DNA of 64,000 bases, taken from positions 22,732-86,731 of the forward strand of contig JAAYDA010000066.1 in the NCBI GenBank assembly GCA_012729505.1, in the 5' to 3' direction. Below are positions 1 to 11,826 of the stretch, piece by piece. Each line of letters starts with the position of its first letter. The stretch's first letter is position 1. The position numbers and the translations under genes were made by a program. The notes under the pieces were generated by a model. The model searched no databases and was not told where the DNA came from. It saw only the letters and a list, made by a program, of their open reading frames with translations. This DNA is from Syntrophomonadaceae bacterium (lineage in GTDB: Bacteria; Bacillota; Syntrophomonadia; Syntrophomonadales; DTU052).

Positions 1-116
1 CGAATCCTTATTTCATCGGATTTCTCTAATATAATTCCGGTAATAGAATGAGTTCCAATGTCCAGAGCCAGTACCCACTGAGGTTTTTTCGTCTTTTGGC
101 CCGAATTTTTCGACAT
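1..116 (-). CDS. FtsA-like actin-fold protein, N-terminus only (cut by window edge)
   Basis: Only the first 38 codons are inside the window; the rest lies to the left. Translation from the ATG at 116-114 gives a basic start followed by ALDIGTHSITGII, which resembles the phosphate-1 loop of the FtsA/MreB/Hsp70 ATPase fold. A good ribosome binding site (AAGGAAAG) lies 5 bases ahead. Clostridia often carry a large FtsA-like protein of unclear role; that this is one of them is inference from the single motif. Confidence 0.55.
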   Translation of the reverse strand, partial: MSKNSGQKTKKPQWVLALDIGTHSITGIILEKSDEIRI

Positions 117-279
117 AAATCTTTCCTTAGATAGAGATTAATAACCTCTATTTCGATAATAAAGAAACTTTTTCCTGCCTTTAATCCCAGCAGCTTCACT
201 TCGGAAAACAAGCCAAGACCCCTGCATCGGGGAGGGAAACTAGTGAAATGTGGATAACAAAGGAACGACGAGGCGGGAG

Positions 280-1374
280 TTATGTTCTGGAGCGCCGCAA
301 TAGCTGGGTAACCAGGCGGGCATTTTGATCAGCTTTTTCCTTGAGATGGGTCACCTGTTGTTCAATACCGGCAGATTGCACCGAATAACCGGCAATACTA
401 TCAATCGCTGTTCGGGCTGCAACAACCGGATCAAAGTTATCGTCACTAAACAATGGATCCTTTCCAAATATCTGAAGGAACGTTTCCACTTTGGGATCAT
501 AAGATATTCCCTCAAAGGGGATCCCTTCACAGGCGGCAAATATAAGAGAATGCAGGCGCATTCCCACTAAAGCACTAAGGTGTGAAATCAATCCCATTAA
601 TTGTGTGGAATTCATAGGTTTTTCCGCAATTACAGCCGGCTTCTTCATTAATCGATTTATGCGCCGCGAATACTCCAAATCAGCAGGATGCTGCAGAGGC
701 AGGAGAAGTAATTGCGAACCGGATTCAGACAGACTATCGAGGAATAAAGATATTTGCCGATCGCTGAAATCTGACCAGCTGCGCAAAGATATCCCCAGTA
801 TTCCTTGGTTCGGGTCTATCCCCAATGAATTCAGATAAGCCTTGGCCTCTGCCAACTCTTCGGTACCCGGCTGTAAAGAGAAGACCGGGTCGGCTGTTAC
901 CCGTACAGGAGGTCTGTTTACTCCGATTTTTTCAAGGAATTGTGCAGATTCGTAATCTCTTAACGTTATCAGATCAACCCGGTTAGCCACAACTTTAATA
1001 AGCCATCTGCCTAACCTGCCATTGACCGGTCCCACTCCCTGAGCATAAAACACTACCGGTGTTTTCAATAGCTTGGCAAGAACTACTATTCCCAGATAGT
1101 ATGGTATAGACAAAGGACCGGTTACATCCTGGAGGAGACTGCCTCCCCCGCTAATCAACAGATCCGCCTGATACAACTCCTTGATCAAAACCAACGGGTT
1201 TACCCGGCTCACTGCTCGAACCCCGTGATTTCTGGCGGTCTGTTGAGGATTACCGGATAACACTGTAATATCCAGAGATTCCTCCCCTAACCTGAGTGAA
1301 CTGCTTATAGCAGTAACCAGGGCTTCATCTCCCGCATTGTCAAAGCCATAATAACCGGACAGTACTATACGCAT
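280..1374 (-). CDS. csaB: CsaB-type polysaccharide pyruvyl transferase
   Basis: The 364-residue protein starts with MRIVLSGYYGFDNAGDEA, the typical opening of the polysaccharide pyruvyl transferase family, and has an SGGGSLLQD loop (about residues 75-83) and the C-terminal GMRLHSLIFA motif. CsaB adds a pyruvate ketal to the secondary cell-wall polysaccharide, and this modification is what SLH domains bind. It is followed downstream by the end of the cluster and preceded by a tagA-like glycosyltransferase gene, the usual csaB neighbour. Two SLH proteins are encoded in the same window at 45.7-49.7 kb, which supports the role. Length is normal for the family. Confidence 0.9.
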   Translation of the reverse strand: MRIVLSGYYGFDNAGDEALVTAISSSLRLGEESLDITVLSGNPQQTARNHGVRAVSRVNPLVLIKELYQADLLISGGGSLLQDVTGPLSIPYYLGIVVLAKLLKTPVVFYAQGVGPVNGRLGRWLIKVVANRVDLITLRDYESAQFLEKIGVNRPPVRVTADPVFSLQPGTEELAEAKAYLNSLGIDPNQGILGISLRSWSDFSDRQISLFLDSLSESGSQLLLLPLQHPADLEYSRRINRLMKKPAVIAEKPMNSTQLMGLISHLSALVGMRLHSLIFAACEGIPFEGISYDPKVETFLQIFGKDPLFSDDNFDPVVAARTAIDSIAGYSVQSAGIEQQVTHLKEKADQNARLVTQLLRRSRT

Positions 1375-1466
1375 GGATACTCCTTGCTTCCAATAGTCTG
1401 GCAGTATGTTGATGGGGTCAATATTACATTATTACTAATCCCCTGTAACAAACAAAAATAATAATT

Positions 1467-2231
1467 CTAACGGTTTGGCAACGATTGGCCGGCTTTTTTC
1501 CTTCCCTGTTTCAAAACAAGCCCAACAAACTTGGGTAATGCCATCTGCCTCTTAATACGTGCAGGTTCACTGACCAAGCGATATAACCACTCTAAACCAA
1601 GACGACGCCATATTCGGGGTGCCCGTTTAACCCTGCCGGCCAATACATCAAGAGTTCCGCCTACTCCGATGCAGACAGGAACCCTCAGGTCTTCCAGGTA
1701 TTGGGCTATCCATTGATCCTGACGAGGAGCTCCCAATCCCACTAATAGAATATCGGGCTGAGCAGCTCGAATCAACTCCACGATTTCTAACGATTCATCA
1801 TCAATAAAATAACCATGATGATTTCCTGCAACTTTCACCCGATGCGGAGGATTCATGAGAATCCCGGCAACTTCCTGGGCCACCCCCGGCCGTCCGCCCA
1901 GCAAATAAACTGATAGCCCCTGTTCTTCGGCCAGCTTCAGTATCTTATAAGTCAATGCCACCCCGGTAACCCTTTTGCTAATATCGTAACCTTGGCGTCG
2001 TAAAGCCCAAATTGCCCCAATGCCATCAGGGGTTACCAATCGAGCCCGGGCATAGATCTCTTTTAACTGCGGAGACTCCTGAGCACGATAAATCATTTCC
2101 GCATTTAAGGTAACAATTTGGGAAGGCAGCCTTTTTCGGATCATGTCTTCAGCCAGTTTCATTGCCCCGGCCATATCTACAACATCCAGCCTACATCCCA
2201 AAACTTGCGCCTGTTCATATTCAAAGGACAT
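1467..2231 (-). CDS. WecG/TagA/CpsF family glycosyltransferase
   Basis: The 254-residue protein has the family hallmarks: VTLNAEMIYRA, TPDGIGAIWALR, YLLGGRPGVA and the VGLGAPRQDQWI motif followed by GVGGTLDVLAG. Members transfer N-acetylmannosamine (or a related sugar) to an undecaprenyl-linked N-acetylglucosamine in wall-polymer synthesis, at the inner face of the membrane. It lies 92 bases ahead of csaB on the same strand, so the pair probably makes and pyruvylates the secondary wall polymer. The exact sugar cannot be told from sequence. Confidence 0.88.
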   Translation of the reverse strand: MSFEYEQAQVLGCRLDVVDMAGAMKLAEDMIRKRLPSQIVTLNAEMIYRAQESPQLKEIYARARLVTPDGIGAIWALRRQGYDISKRVTGVALTYKILKLAEEQGLSVYLLGGRPGVAQEVAGILMNPPHRVKVAGNHHGYFIDDESLEIVELIRAAQPDILLVGLGAPRQDQWIAQYLEDLRVPVCIGVGGTLDVLAGRVKRAPRIWRRLGLEWLYRLVSEPARIKRQMALPKFVGLVLKQGRKKAGQSLPNR

Positions 2232-2301
2232 ATTATGCCTCCTGCCAGATTACATATAAAATATTAATACTTATTGTCAGGCCTTGCAATTACGGACACA
2301 G

Positions 2302-2340
2302 CAAAACAAGGACGCCTGATAATTCAGCGCCCTTGTTTTG
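2302..2340 (-). terminator. Hairpin terminator after the flgG-like gene
   Basis: CAAAACAAGG and CCTTGTTTTG form a perfect inverted repeat with a short CGC/GCG extension toward the loop. It lies 10 bases past the stop of the flagellar gene at 2351 and ahead of the tagA-like gene, so it separates the two transcription units. Confidence 0.7.
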
Positions 2341-2350
2341 TTCCCGAATC

Positions 2351-3118
2351 CTAAAGTCTGCCGACTTGGTTTATTACTTTATCAAGGGTTGAATCCTGAG
2401 ATTGAATTACTTTTTGCAGTACCTCATATGACCTTACCACCGTAATAAGGTCTACCATTTCTTGAATCGCATTAACATTGGAAATCTCCAGGTGCCCCAG
2501 CATAACCTGAGGATTGTCCAGCACCTCCGGATCTTGCCCCTCCAGCACCAGAAGGTCATCTCCTATTTTGGAAAACCTGTCCGGATCATTAACTCTGACT
2601 ATATTAAAAGCGTTTATAATCTCCCCATCCTGTAAAACATTGCCTTGACCATCAAAATCCATTTTTTCCTCGGATTCTATATAGCCTTCCTTGCCCATAA
2701 CCGCATAACCACTGCCGGTAACCAATCTACCGTCAGCATTTAATGTAAATGCCCCATTACGAGTGTAGGCCGTTCCCTGAGGAGTCTCAACCATAAAATA
2801 GGTGTCCGGCCCTAAGGCAAAATCCAAAGGATTTTGGGTAGCTCTTAAGGAGCCCAGGCTATGGTCAGTGAATATATCTGCAATAGCCGTTCCCGTCCCC
2901 AGTGAACCTATCCGAACCGGCTCAGCCGGACGAGGTGCGGAACCGCGTCTTTCGGTCTCCCCCATTCTTTCCAGCAACATGGAAGGAAAGTCTTGTGATA
3001 CAACCACATCTTTCTTGAATCCCGCCGTATTAACATTGGCCAGGTTATTCGACAATACATCCTGACGAGTCATTTGGACCATCATCCCTGAACTTGCTGT
3101 GTAAAGACCTCTAATCAA
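2351..3118 (-). CDS. Flagellar basal-body rod/hook protein, FlgG/FlhO/FlhP type
   Basis: The 255-residue protein opens with MIRGLYTASSGM and LSNNLANVNTAGFKK, the N-terminal flagellar rod signature, has the central DFALGPDTYFMVETP and YTRNGAFTLNADGRLV region of the FlgE/F/G family, and ends with the coiled-coil region containing MVDLITVVRSYE. It would be part of the distal rod or hook base. In B. subtilis the paralogues flhO and flhP lie directly after mbl, as here, but only one copy is present. Calling it FlgG rather than FlgF/FlhO/FlhP is not possible from sequence alone. Confidence 0.85.
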   Translation of the reverse strand: MIRGLYTASSGMMVQMTRQDVLSNNLANVNTAGFKKDVVVSQDFPSMLLERMGETERRGSAPRPAEPVRIGSLGTGTAIADIFTDHSLGSLRATQNPLDFALGPDTYFMVETPQGTAYTRNGAFTLNADGRLVTGSGYAVMGKEGYIESEEKMDFDGQGNVLQDGEIINAFNIVRVNDPDRFSKIGDDLLVLEGQDPEVLDNPQVMLGHLEISNVNAIQEMVDLITVVRSYEVLQKVIQSQDSTLDKVINQVGRL

Positions 3119-3216
3119 CGTAACACCTCTTTATCCCTTCGAGACTTCATGTAATCATATATCGGTGTCTGGAAAATTTTCTTTAGTACTAATAGGGCCA
3201 AGTTCAGGAAATTTGC

Positions 3217-4242
3217 TTACAGAACTCTTTTGGCCATGCCTTTCTGGCTGCTCAAATAGCCGATGCTTGACAAGGCCTTGCCGGTTCCCAATGCTACACA
3301 AGAGATGGGGTCCTCAGCTATATGTACCGGTAAGTTTGTTTCCTTGGATATTAATAAATCCAATCCATAGAGGAGAGCGCCTCCTCCGGTCATGACTATC
3401 CCATTATTCAAAATATCGGAAGCTAATTCAGGTGGTGTCTTCTCCAAAACTTCTTTCACAGCATTGATCACCGCTTCTAAAGCTTCCTGCAGTGCCAACC
3501 AGGTTTCCTGTGAAGACAGCTGGATAGTTCTGGGCAGTCCGGTCAGAAGATCACGCCCTCGGACATCAGTCACTTCAATCGCGCGATGTTGGGGCGGGAA
3601 AGCGTTACCAATATTGATTTTTACTTCCTCAGCAGTCCTTTCACCAATTAACAGATTATATTCACGCCTGATATAGCGAATAATAGCTTCGTCAAACTTG
3701 TCCCCCCCCAGGCGAAGAGAACTCCTGCAAACAATGCCCCCTAAAGACAAGACCGCAATATCAGTAGTCCCTCCACCAATATCAACAATCATGTTGCCGG
3801 TGGGATCAGCAATATTTATACCCGCTCCCATAGCCGCGGCCAAGGGCTCTTCAATCAGAAATGCCTGTCGGGCCCCGGCCTGTAATGTGGCCTGCCGCAC
3901 CGCTCTTTCTTCTACATCAGTGGCATCTGTAGGAACACATACTATTATTCGAGGCTTAAACATAAGCTTTTTGCCTACCACTTTACGGATAAAATAAGTA
4001 AGCATTTTTTCTGTTATTTCATAATCAGCAATGACTCCATCCTTCAAAGGGCGAACAGCTACTATATACCCAGGAGTTCGCCCCAGCATCTGGCGGGCTT
4101 CCTCGCCCACTGCTATAACTTTGTCCGTATCTCTATCAATGGCTACCACGGAAGGTTCACGCAGTACAATACCCTTCCCCTTCTTAAAAACCAGAATACT
4201 GGCAGTTCCTAAATCTATACCTATGTCCTCAGAAAAAAACAC
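3217..4242 (-). CDS. mbl: MreB/Mbl actin-like cell-shape protein
   Basis: The 341-residue protein has the actin-fold ATP-binding motifs: [13 protein letters not shown] (phosphate 1), [16 protein letters not shown] (phosphate 2, about residues 150-165) and [14 protein letters not shown] (adenosine). It forms membrane-bound filaments that guide cell-wall elongation. The order spoIIID, mbl, flagellar rod gene is the same as in B. subtilis, which is why I prefer the name mbl over mreB. Length is normal. Confidence 0.88.
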   Translation of the reverse strand: MFFSEDIGIDLGTASILVFKKGKGIVLREPSVVAIDRDTDKVIAVGEEARQMLGRTPGYIVAVRPLKDGVIADYEITEKMLTYFIRKVVGKKLMFKPRIIVCVPTDATDVEERAVRQATLQAGARQAFLIEEPLAAAMGAGINIADPTGNMIVDIGGGTTDIAVLSLGGIVCRSSLRLGGDKFDEAIIRYIRREYNLLIGERTAEEVKINIGNAFPPQHRAIEVTDVRGRDLLTGLPRTIQLSSQETWLALQEALEAVINAVKEVLEKTPPELASDILNNGIVMTGGGALLYGLDLLISKETNLPVHIAEDPISCVALGTGKALSSIGYLSSQKGMAKRVL

Positions 4243-4363
4243 CTATTTCCATCCTTTCGGGAAAATATTGTATTCTATCTCCTATAATGCGATATATTTC
4301 TATAATAATAGCAGCAAACCCTTCATTTAAAAAAAACAATTTTTTTGCAACTTATTTGATTTT

Positions 4364-4621
4364 TTACAATTGACTCTGATTCATATATTTTTGACGCGTT
4401 GCTTCTCCTCCCCTAAGATGGCGTTCCGCTTTGTTTTTGCTCATAACCTGGCGTACTTCTTCTGCCAGATCTTTATTGATCCTGGGCAGGCGTTCAGAAA
4501 CATCTTTATGTACAGTGCTCTTGCTGATCCCAAAAACATCGGCTGTCTGTCTGACAGTAGCCGAAGTTCGAATAATATATTTGCCCACCTTAACAGCCCG
4601 TTTGCGAATGTAGTTTTGCAC
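4364..4621 (-). CDS. spoIIID: Sporulation transcription factor SpoIIID
   Basis: The 85-residue protein contains the helix-turn-helix RQTADVFGISKSTVHKDV (about residues 25-42), which matches SpoIIID, the mother-cell regulator that activates or represses sigma-E and sigma-K genes. It lies between spoIID and mbl as in B. subtilis. Length is typical (about 90 residues). It marks the organism as an endospore former. Confidence 0.92.
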   Translation of the reverse strand: MQNYIRKRAVKVGKYIIRTSATVRQTADVFGISKSTVHKDVSERLPRINKDLAEEVRQVMSKNKAERHLRGGEATRQKYMNQSQL

Positions 4622-4697
4622 CGCTTTCCCCCCAGCGTTTTCTACAAGTGTATTCGGGGTTGCAGCAGCGTATTCATGAAGCTGTATAGGTTTGCTG

Positions 4698-5588
4698 TCA
4701 AAACTCTATCAAGTACAATTTTACCCCCTGATAATAGTAATGCAAAATTTCCCGATAGCTGTACCCGTTTAACGCCATGCCGTTGCTTCCATACTGACAA
4801 AGTCCCACCCCATGCCCATAACCGGAGGTGGTAATGGTTACCACATCATTACTTTCATCAATCGTAAAACGAGCCGATGGAAGCTGGAGAGCCTGGCGCA
4901 CCTTCGCGCCGGTAGTTTTAATATTGCTCCAGGCTATAGTCGAAACCGTCCCATTTTCTGTCTTGATTATTTCCTGAGGCCGGGCCGGCATTCCCTCCCG
5001 CAGATTAAGGAGCTGGCGGAATTTAGACAATGACATTATAGTTTTCCGGTGATAGTAAGGGGACTTATTATCCCAATAGCACTTAACCCCTTTAAGATAA
5101 GGATAATCATTGCCCCAGACCGACAAGGAATTTTCCGTATGACCTCCACAGGTTGAATGATATACCGGGTCAATCAGCTGCCCCCCGAAGGTTATCACTT
5201 GGCCTCGGGTTGCCTGCACCGCCCGTTTAACCCGATCAACCGCCCAGTAACATTGGGGATGGGCCGACAAGTAATCTTCTTCTGAGATATATGCCTGACA
5301 ATGACCGATATCGTCGCAAATATTCGCCTGATCATGATGATCGGCCGGGTTGAAATACCTGCGCAAGGTGTAGGTTCGAGCACATACCGCTTGAGCTTTT
5401 AATGCTTCTGTTTCAAAGCTGGCCGGCATCTCAGCCAGCACAACACCGGTCACATATTCCTCTAAAGGAAGGTTCACCGTTTCAGAGCGTTCTGTAAGAA
5501 ACAACTTTATCATTACTTCCGGCTCTTCCCGGGTTGATGTAACCATATTCATAAGTCCAAATACAATTAATAGAACCAGTATGCCCAC
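4698..5588 (-). CDS. spoIID: Stage II sporulation protein D (SpoIID)
   Basis: The 296-residue protein has an N-terminal membrane anchor (about residues 1-15) and the SpoIID domain. LEEYVTGVVLAEMPASFETEALKAQAVCARTY holds the catalytic glutamate region, here given as LEEYVTGVVLAEMPA then EALKAQAVCARTY; the end has GYGHGVGLCQYGSNGMA. SpoIID is a lytic transglycosylase of the engulfment complex DMP, cutting denuded glycan strands in the septum. spoIIID follows 76 bases downstream. Family length is about 300-340, so it is complete. Confidence 0.92.
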   Translation of the reverse strand: MGILVLLIVFGLMNMVTSTREEPEVMIKLFLTERSETVNLPLEEYVTGVVLAEMPASFETEALKAQAVCARTYTLRRYFNPADHHDQANICDDIGHCQAYISEEDYLSAHPQCYWAVDRVKRAVQATRGQVITFGGQLIDPVYHSTCGGHTENSLSVWGNDYPYLKGVKCYWDNKSPYYHRKTIMSLSKFRQLLNLREGMPARPQEIIKTENGTVSTIAWSNIKTTGAKVRQALQLPSARFTIDESNDVVTITTSGYGHGVGLCQYGSNGMALNGYSYREILHYYYQGVKLYLIEF

Positions 5589-5695
5589 AGTCGCCCAGTT
5601 AATATTTCTCAGTGTTCCTCTCCCCCTGTAACTCTAATATGAATATAACCGGCAAAACAGACCTGTCTGCACCAGGGGGAACCAGTGACCACCAA

Positions 5696-5723
5696 ACAAA
5701 AAATCCCCGTAAATCACGGGGAT
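5696..5723 (-). terminator. Rho-independent terminator after the 80-residue membrane protein gene
   Basis: ATCCCCGT and ACGGGGAT make a perfect 8-bp stem with a 5-base loop, followed on the minus strand by six T residues. Between it and the stop at 5876 lies the palindromic repeat of 5730-5850. Confidence 0.75.
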
Positions 5724-5729
5724 CAGACC

Positions 5730-5850
5730 GATGACGAATCTCTGCGTTGCTAGAAAACCCCGCTCAATCAACGTACCTCATGTACGCCTCAATCGCGGAT
5801 TTTCCTTGCGCCTTGATCTTCACTCCCGTCATCAGCCTGGCTAGATTGTT
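5730..5850. repeat. Palindromic interspersed repeat, family 2, copy A
   Basis: A long imperfect palindrome of about 120 bp. The outer ends are GATGACG and CGTCATC; further in, GCGTTGCTAGAAAA faces TTTTCCTTGCGC, and CAACGTAC faces GTACGCC around the centre. A shorter related copy lies at 39181-39256 and shares the flanks CGAATCTCTGCGTTGCTAG and GCGCCTTGATCTTC. It fills the intergenic space between spoIID and the small membrane protein gene. It encodes nothing visible. Confidence 0.75.
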
Positions 5851-5875
5851 GTATTGTATTTTTATATTTACGCTT

Positions 5876-6118
5876 TTAGCGTTGGTTTGCTAAATAATCC
5901 GGATCCCTTTTTCTCTCTTCCAAATCCATATACTGTCTGCGATATAACTCCATGTTTTTCTTGCGCCGGGCCTGTAACAAAGCTTGACGCCGCACCTGGT
6001 GTTCCTTTCCTTTAGCTTCAACTTTTAAGGTAACTATATACATAGCGAAGGCCAATATTAATTTTAATATCAGGTAACCAAACGCTAATAGCAGGAATAC
6101 TTTCTGCAATGGGGTCAA
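5876..6118 (-). CDS. Small basic membrane protein, paralogue of the gene at 6752-6892
   Basis: I place the start at the TTG at 6118 (80 residues) because AAGGAGGTG lies 6 bases ahead of it; an upstream in-frame ATG at 6136 would overlap that site. The protein then starts (M)TPLQKVFLLLAFGYLILKL and aligns from residue 1 with the neighbour that starts MSTLQKLFLVMALSYLFIKM. One transmembrane helix (about residues 5-30) is followed by a strongly basic tail rich in R, K and Q. No family recognised. It lies between spoIID and the ATP synthase operon and has its own terminator. Confidence 0.65.
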   Translation of the reverse strand: MTPLQKVFLLLAFGYLILKLILAFAMYIVTLKVEAKGKEHQVRRQALLQARRKKNMELYRRQYMDLEERKRDPDYLANQR

Positions 6119-6710
6119 TTGGAACACCTCCTTCATCCTTCTGTCGTATCATTGCCAACCAAGTTATCCGGTCCTTACTTCTGAAATAGAATCAGTCAGC
6201 AGACACGTGTCTTTTCTCAATATTAGTAGATTTTGTCAGGATTTATTGCTTTGCCTGAAGGAAGGAGGGTCACTAAGATAATACTGTCTACGTCAAACCT
6301 TCAATCATCTTTGCAGCAGAATAATGGATTTGTATGATTTCTCAGTCCTGAAAATTTCTATAGTTTTCCTACACCAATATGAAAATCAATTGTCCATAGC
6401 CAATTCCGGACAACACAGCCAACATTGCCGCCCCAGCATATTTTATCTCCCCGAACTCCTCCCTCTATCTATCTAGGTAAGCAATTATTTCTTCCCGCTG
6501 CCTCCTTAACATTATTCCTCTAATCCGTTCCTTAGATTCATTATAATCGACAATCAGCAAAAATGTACAGTATATTCTGTAAATTCGGATGCTTGTGAAA
6601 ATAGTCTCCTCCAATGAAGTTCTTAGTAACTATACTATGGAATTTATACCGGATTTTTTCCGACCTTGAACAGGAAAAAAATGCAATAGAATTCGGAAGG
6701 AAGCATCCCC
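6119..6710. other. Gene-free stretch between two small membrane-protein genes
   Basis: About 590 AT-rich bases with no open frame that has a ribosome binding site and no known RNA pattern that I recognise. A purine-rich GAAGGAAGGAGGGTCAC stretch lies near 6257 but no credible start follows it. Confidence 0.5.
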
Positions 6711-6738
6711 AAAAAAACAGGCCGTTTTCACGGCCTTG
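6711..6738 (-). terminator. Rho-independent terminator after the 46-residue membrane protein gene
   Basis: AGGCCG and CGGCCT pair around a TGAAAA loop; on the minus strand seven T residues follow directly. It lies 14 bases past the stop codon at 6752. Confidence 0.8.
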
Positions 6739-6751
6739 TCTGTTCAAAATA

Positions 6752-6892
6752 TTATCGTTTTCTCTTTCGTCTTAACTCGAGGACTCTTTTTTCTAATCGA
6801 ACAGTGGCGATGTACAACATTAATACCAGGAACATCTTAATGAATAAATAGCTAAGAGCCATCACCAGGAAAAGTTTCTGCAAGGTGCTCAT
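6752..6892 (-). CDS. Very small membrane protein following atpC
   Basis: A 46-residue frame starting MSTLQKLFLVMALSYLFIKM and ending in a basic RRKRKR tail, with one transmembrane helix (about residues 4-28). A strong GAGGAGG site lies ahead of the ATG. It is clearly related to the 80-residue protein at 5876-6118 (shared LQK-F-L, YL-IK, LYIAT/MYIVT pattern). It follows the atp operon terminator by 55 bases and has its own terminator. Function unknown. Confidence 0.65.
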   Translation of the reverse strand: MSTLQKLFLVMALSYLFIKMFLVLMLYIATVRLEKRVLELRRKRKR

Positions 6893-6946
6893 TTTTGACG
6901 TCCTCCTCGGCAGATAACCCCCTTAGGCCACAAAGGATTGTTCCAG

Positions 6947-6977
6947 GAAAAAGTAAGCCGGGCACGCCCGGCTTACA
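6947..6977 (-). terminator. Terminator of the ATP synthase operon
   Basis: GTAAGCCGGGC pairs with GCCCGGCTTAC around a very short loop, followed by TTTTT on the minus strand, 12 bases past the atpC stop. Strong intrinsic terminator. Confidence 0.9.
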
Positions 6978-6988
6978 CATCCCTTTTA

Positions 6989-7402
6989 TTATTGATCCAT
7001 TTCTGACGCTCTTATTCTGGCAATAGCACGGAGCAACGCCATCTGAGCTCTGACATAGCTGATTTGGTCCTGCCTTTCGGCCAATCTTCTCTCTGCTCTG
7101 TCTTTGGCAGCCTTCGCTCTCAGCAGATCGATTTCGCGACCGTGTTCCGCTGTTTCTGCCAAAACCTTGGCCTCATTATCAATGTTCTCCATGAGGCCAC
7201 CGCTAATTGCCATATGGCGTACTTCCCCATCGGGCATAGTGTACCGTAATACCCCGATTCTTAAGCCGGCCACAATAGGAGCGTGGTTTTTCAGGAGTCC
7301 TAACTCTCCTACAACCGAAGGTGCTACCACAAACTGCACTTCATCACTGAGTGCAATACGTTCTGGAGTAACCACCTCAAGTAAGAAGGTGTTTTCCGCC
7401 AT
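6989..7402 (-). CDS. atpC: ATP synthase F1 epsilon subunit
   Basis: The 137-residue protein has the N-terminal beta-barrel (LLEVVTPERIALSDEVQFVV, GELGLLKNHAPIVAGLRIG) and a C-terminal two-helix domain. Epsilon is part of the central stalk and its C-terminal helices can inhibit ATP hydrolysis. It is the last gene of the operon, 3 bases after atpD, and a strong terminator follows. Normal length. Confidence 0.95.
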   Translation of the reverse strand: MAENTFLLEVVTPERIALSDEVQFVVAPSVVGELGLLKNHAPIVAGLRIGVLRYTMPDGEVRHMAISGGLMENIDNEAKVLAETAEHGREIDLLRAKAAKDRAERRLAERQDQISYVRAQMALLRAIARIRASEMDQ

Positions 7403-7405
7403 AAA

Positions 7406-8839
<1,434 letters not shown>

Positions 8840-9736
8840 TTACCTGCCTCCTTTTTTCAGAGCCTCTGCTCCACTGGAGATTTCTAGAATTTCATTGGTG
8901 ATCCCGGCCTGTCGCGCCTTGTTCATCTCCAGCGTTAGAATGTCAATCAACTCTGACGCGTTATCAGTCGCACTCCCCATAGCGGTCATACGTGCCCCCT
9001 GCTCGCTAGCCTTCGATTCCTGCATAGCATGATAAACCTGGCTCATCAGGTAACGAGGCAGCAGACTAACCAAAATCTGTTCCGCATCCGGTTCGTAAAT
9101 ATAATCCGGTGAAAACCTGGCATACTCTTCAGCTTCAGCCTTAATATCTTCAGGTGTTTCCACCGGCAGGATTTTCTGCACGGTAGGAATCTGCCGCATG
9201 GCATTCACGAAATGAGCAAATACCAAGTAAACCTCATCAGCAGCGCCTTCCTCATATAGCTGAGCTATAAACTGCCCTATTTCCTGGGCCTGACTATAAT
9301 CCAAGTTATCACCCAGATTGATAAAATCTCCTTGAAGGTTATAGCCTCGTTTGCGGTAAAAATCACGGCCTCGCCTTCCCACCGCCACTATTCCCGCTTC
9401 AACCGGCCTTTCATCCTCCATAATTGTTTGGTTCGCTTTTCTTATAATGTTAGTATTAAAACCACCACACAAACCACGGTCGCCAGTTATGACCACATAC
9501 GTCACCCGCTTGATTGGGTCATGAGCCTCTAGCAAAGGATGCTTGGCACCGGACGACATGGCCACCAATCTCGCCAATATCTCCTGCAATTTCCCAGTAT
9601 ATGGCCGTGAAGATTCAGCTTTCTCCTGAGCCTTGCGCAGCTTGGCAGCCGACACCATTTTCATCGCTTTAGTGATCTGTCTGGTACTGTTGACGCTTCT
9701 TATGCGTCGTTTGAAATCTCTTACTCCCTTAGCCAT
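8840..9736 (-). CDS. atpG: ATP synthase F1 gamma subunit
   Basis: The 298-residue protein begins with GVRDFKRRIRSVNSTRQITKAMKMV split over the conserved N-terminal helix and ends with GARMTAMGSATDNASELI and NKARQAGITNEILEI, the C-terminal family signature. Gamma is the rotating central shaft. It lies between atpA and atpD in the standard order. Length is normal (about 285-300). Confidence 0.96.
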   Translation of the reverse strand: MAKGVRDFKRRIRSVNSTRQITKAMKMVSAAKLRKAQEKAESSRPYTGKLQEILARLVAMSSGAKHPLLEAHDPIKRVTYVVITGDRGLCGGFNTNIIRKANQTIMEDERPVEAGIVAVGRRGRDFYRKRGYNLQGDFINLGDNLDYSQAQEIGQFIAQLYEEGAADEVYLVFAHFVNAMRQIPTVQKILPVETPEDIKAEAEEYARFSPDYIYEPDAEQILVSLLPRYLMSQVYHAMQESKASEQGARMTAMGSATDNASELIDILTLEMNKARQAGITNEILEISSGAEALKKGGR

Positions 9737-9750
9737 GTCTCATTCACCAC

Positions 9751-11259
<1,509 letters not shown>

Positions 11260-11277
11260 TTAATACCTCACCCCTAT

Positions 11278-11826
11278 CTAGCTGATCTTACTTCTCTTGA
11301 GGCTGGATTTCAGCATGTCTAATCTTTTTACAACGCTGGCATCAATGACCCTATCTCCAATGCGGACCTTGATTCCACCAATTAAGGTTGGATCGATGGA
11401 GAATTCTACTCTGACCTTCTTGCCGGTCGCTGCTGCAAGGGCCTTTTCCAGTTGAGTAATATCTTGCTTATCAACATGCTTAGCGGAAACAACTTCAGCC
11501 TTAAGTATATTCCGACTCTCATCAGCCATGGCCTGGTATTCGTCATATATCACTTCCAGGTGATTGGCTCTTCTTTTGTCAACGACTATACTTAAGAAGT
11601 TCATCGTAGTATCCGAAATCCGGCTGGAAAACAACTTGGCTAGTACTTCTTTTTTCTCACTCGGCGGTATTAACACGTGAGCCATATATGCTTTAAGCTC
11701 CTCATGTGAAATTATGGTTTCAACCGCCTCAGCCAATTCCTGTTGGAACTGATCGATTTTTACTTGCTCCTGGGCGATGGCAAAGAACGCTTCTGCATAG
11801 CGCCTACCGACACTCTTGTTTAACAT
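11278..11826 (-). CDS. atpH: ATP synthase F1 delta subunit
   Basis: The 182-residue protein begins VGRRYAEAFFAIAQEQ and has the C-terminal VDPTLIGGIKVRIGD-type motif (here IDPTLIGGIKVRIGDRVID), the delta/OSCP signature. It joins the peripheral stalk to the top of F1. Its start overlaps the end of atpF by 7 bases, so the two are likely translationally coupled. Normal length. Confidence 0.95.
   Translation of the reverse strand: MLNKSVGRRYAEAFFAIAQEQVKIDQFQQELAEAVETIISHEELKAYMAHVLIPPSEKKEVLAKLFSSRISDTTMNFLSIVVDKRRANHLEVIYDEYQAMADESRNILKAEVVSAKHVDKQDITQLEKALAAATGKKVRVEFSIDPTLIGGIKVRIGDRVIDASVVKRLDMLKSSLKRSKIS

Noticed and set aside
26..211. 61-codon minus frame at the left edge
   Set aside because: It overlaps in another frame the start of the FtsA-like gene, whose conserved LDIGT motif and ribosome site are better evidence.
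6541..6747. 68-codon minus frame past the 46-residue gene
   Set aside because: It runs through a strong terminator hairpin, has no ribosome site and an unlikely composition.
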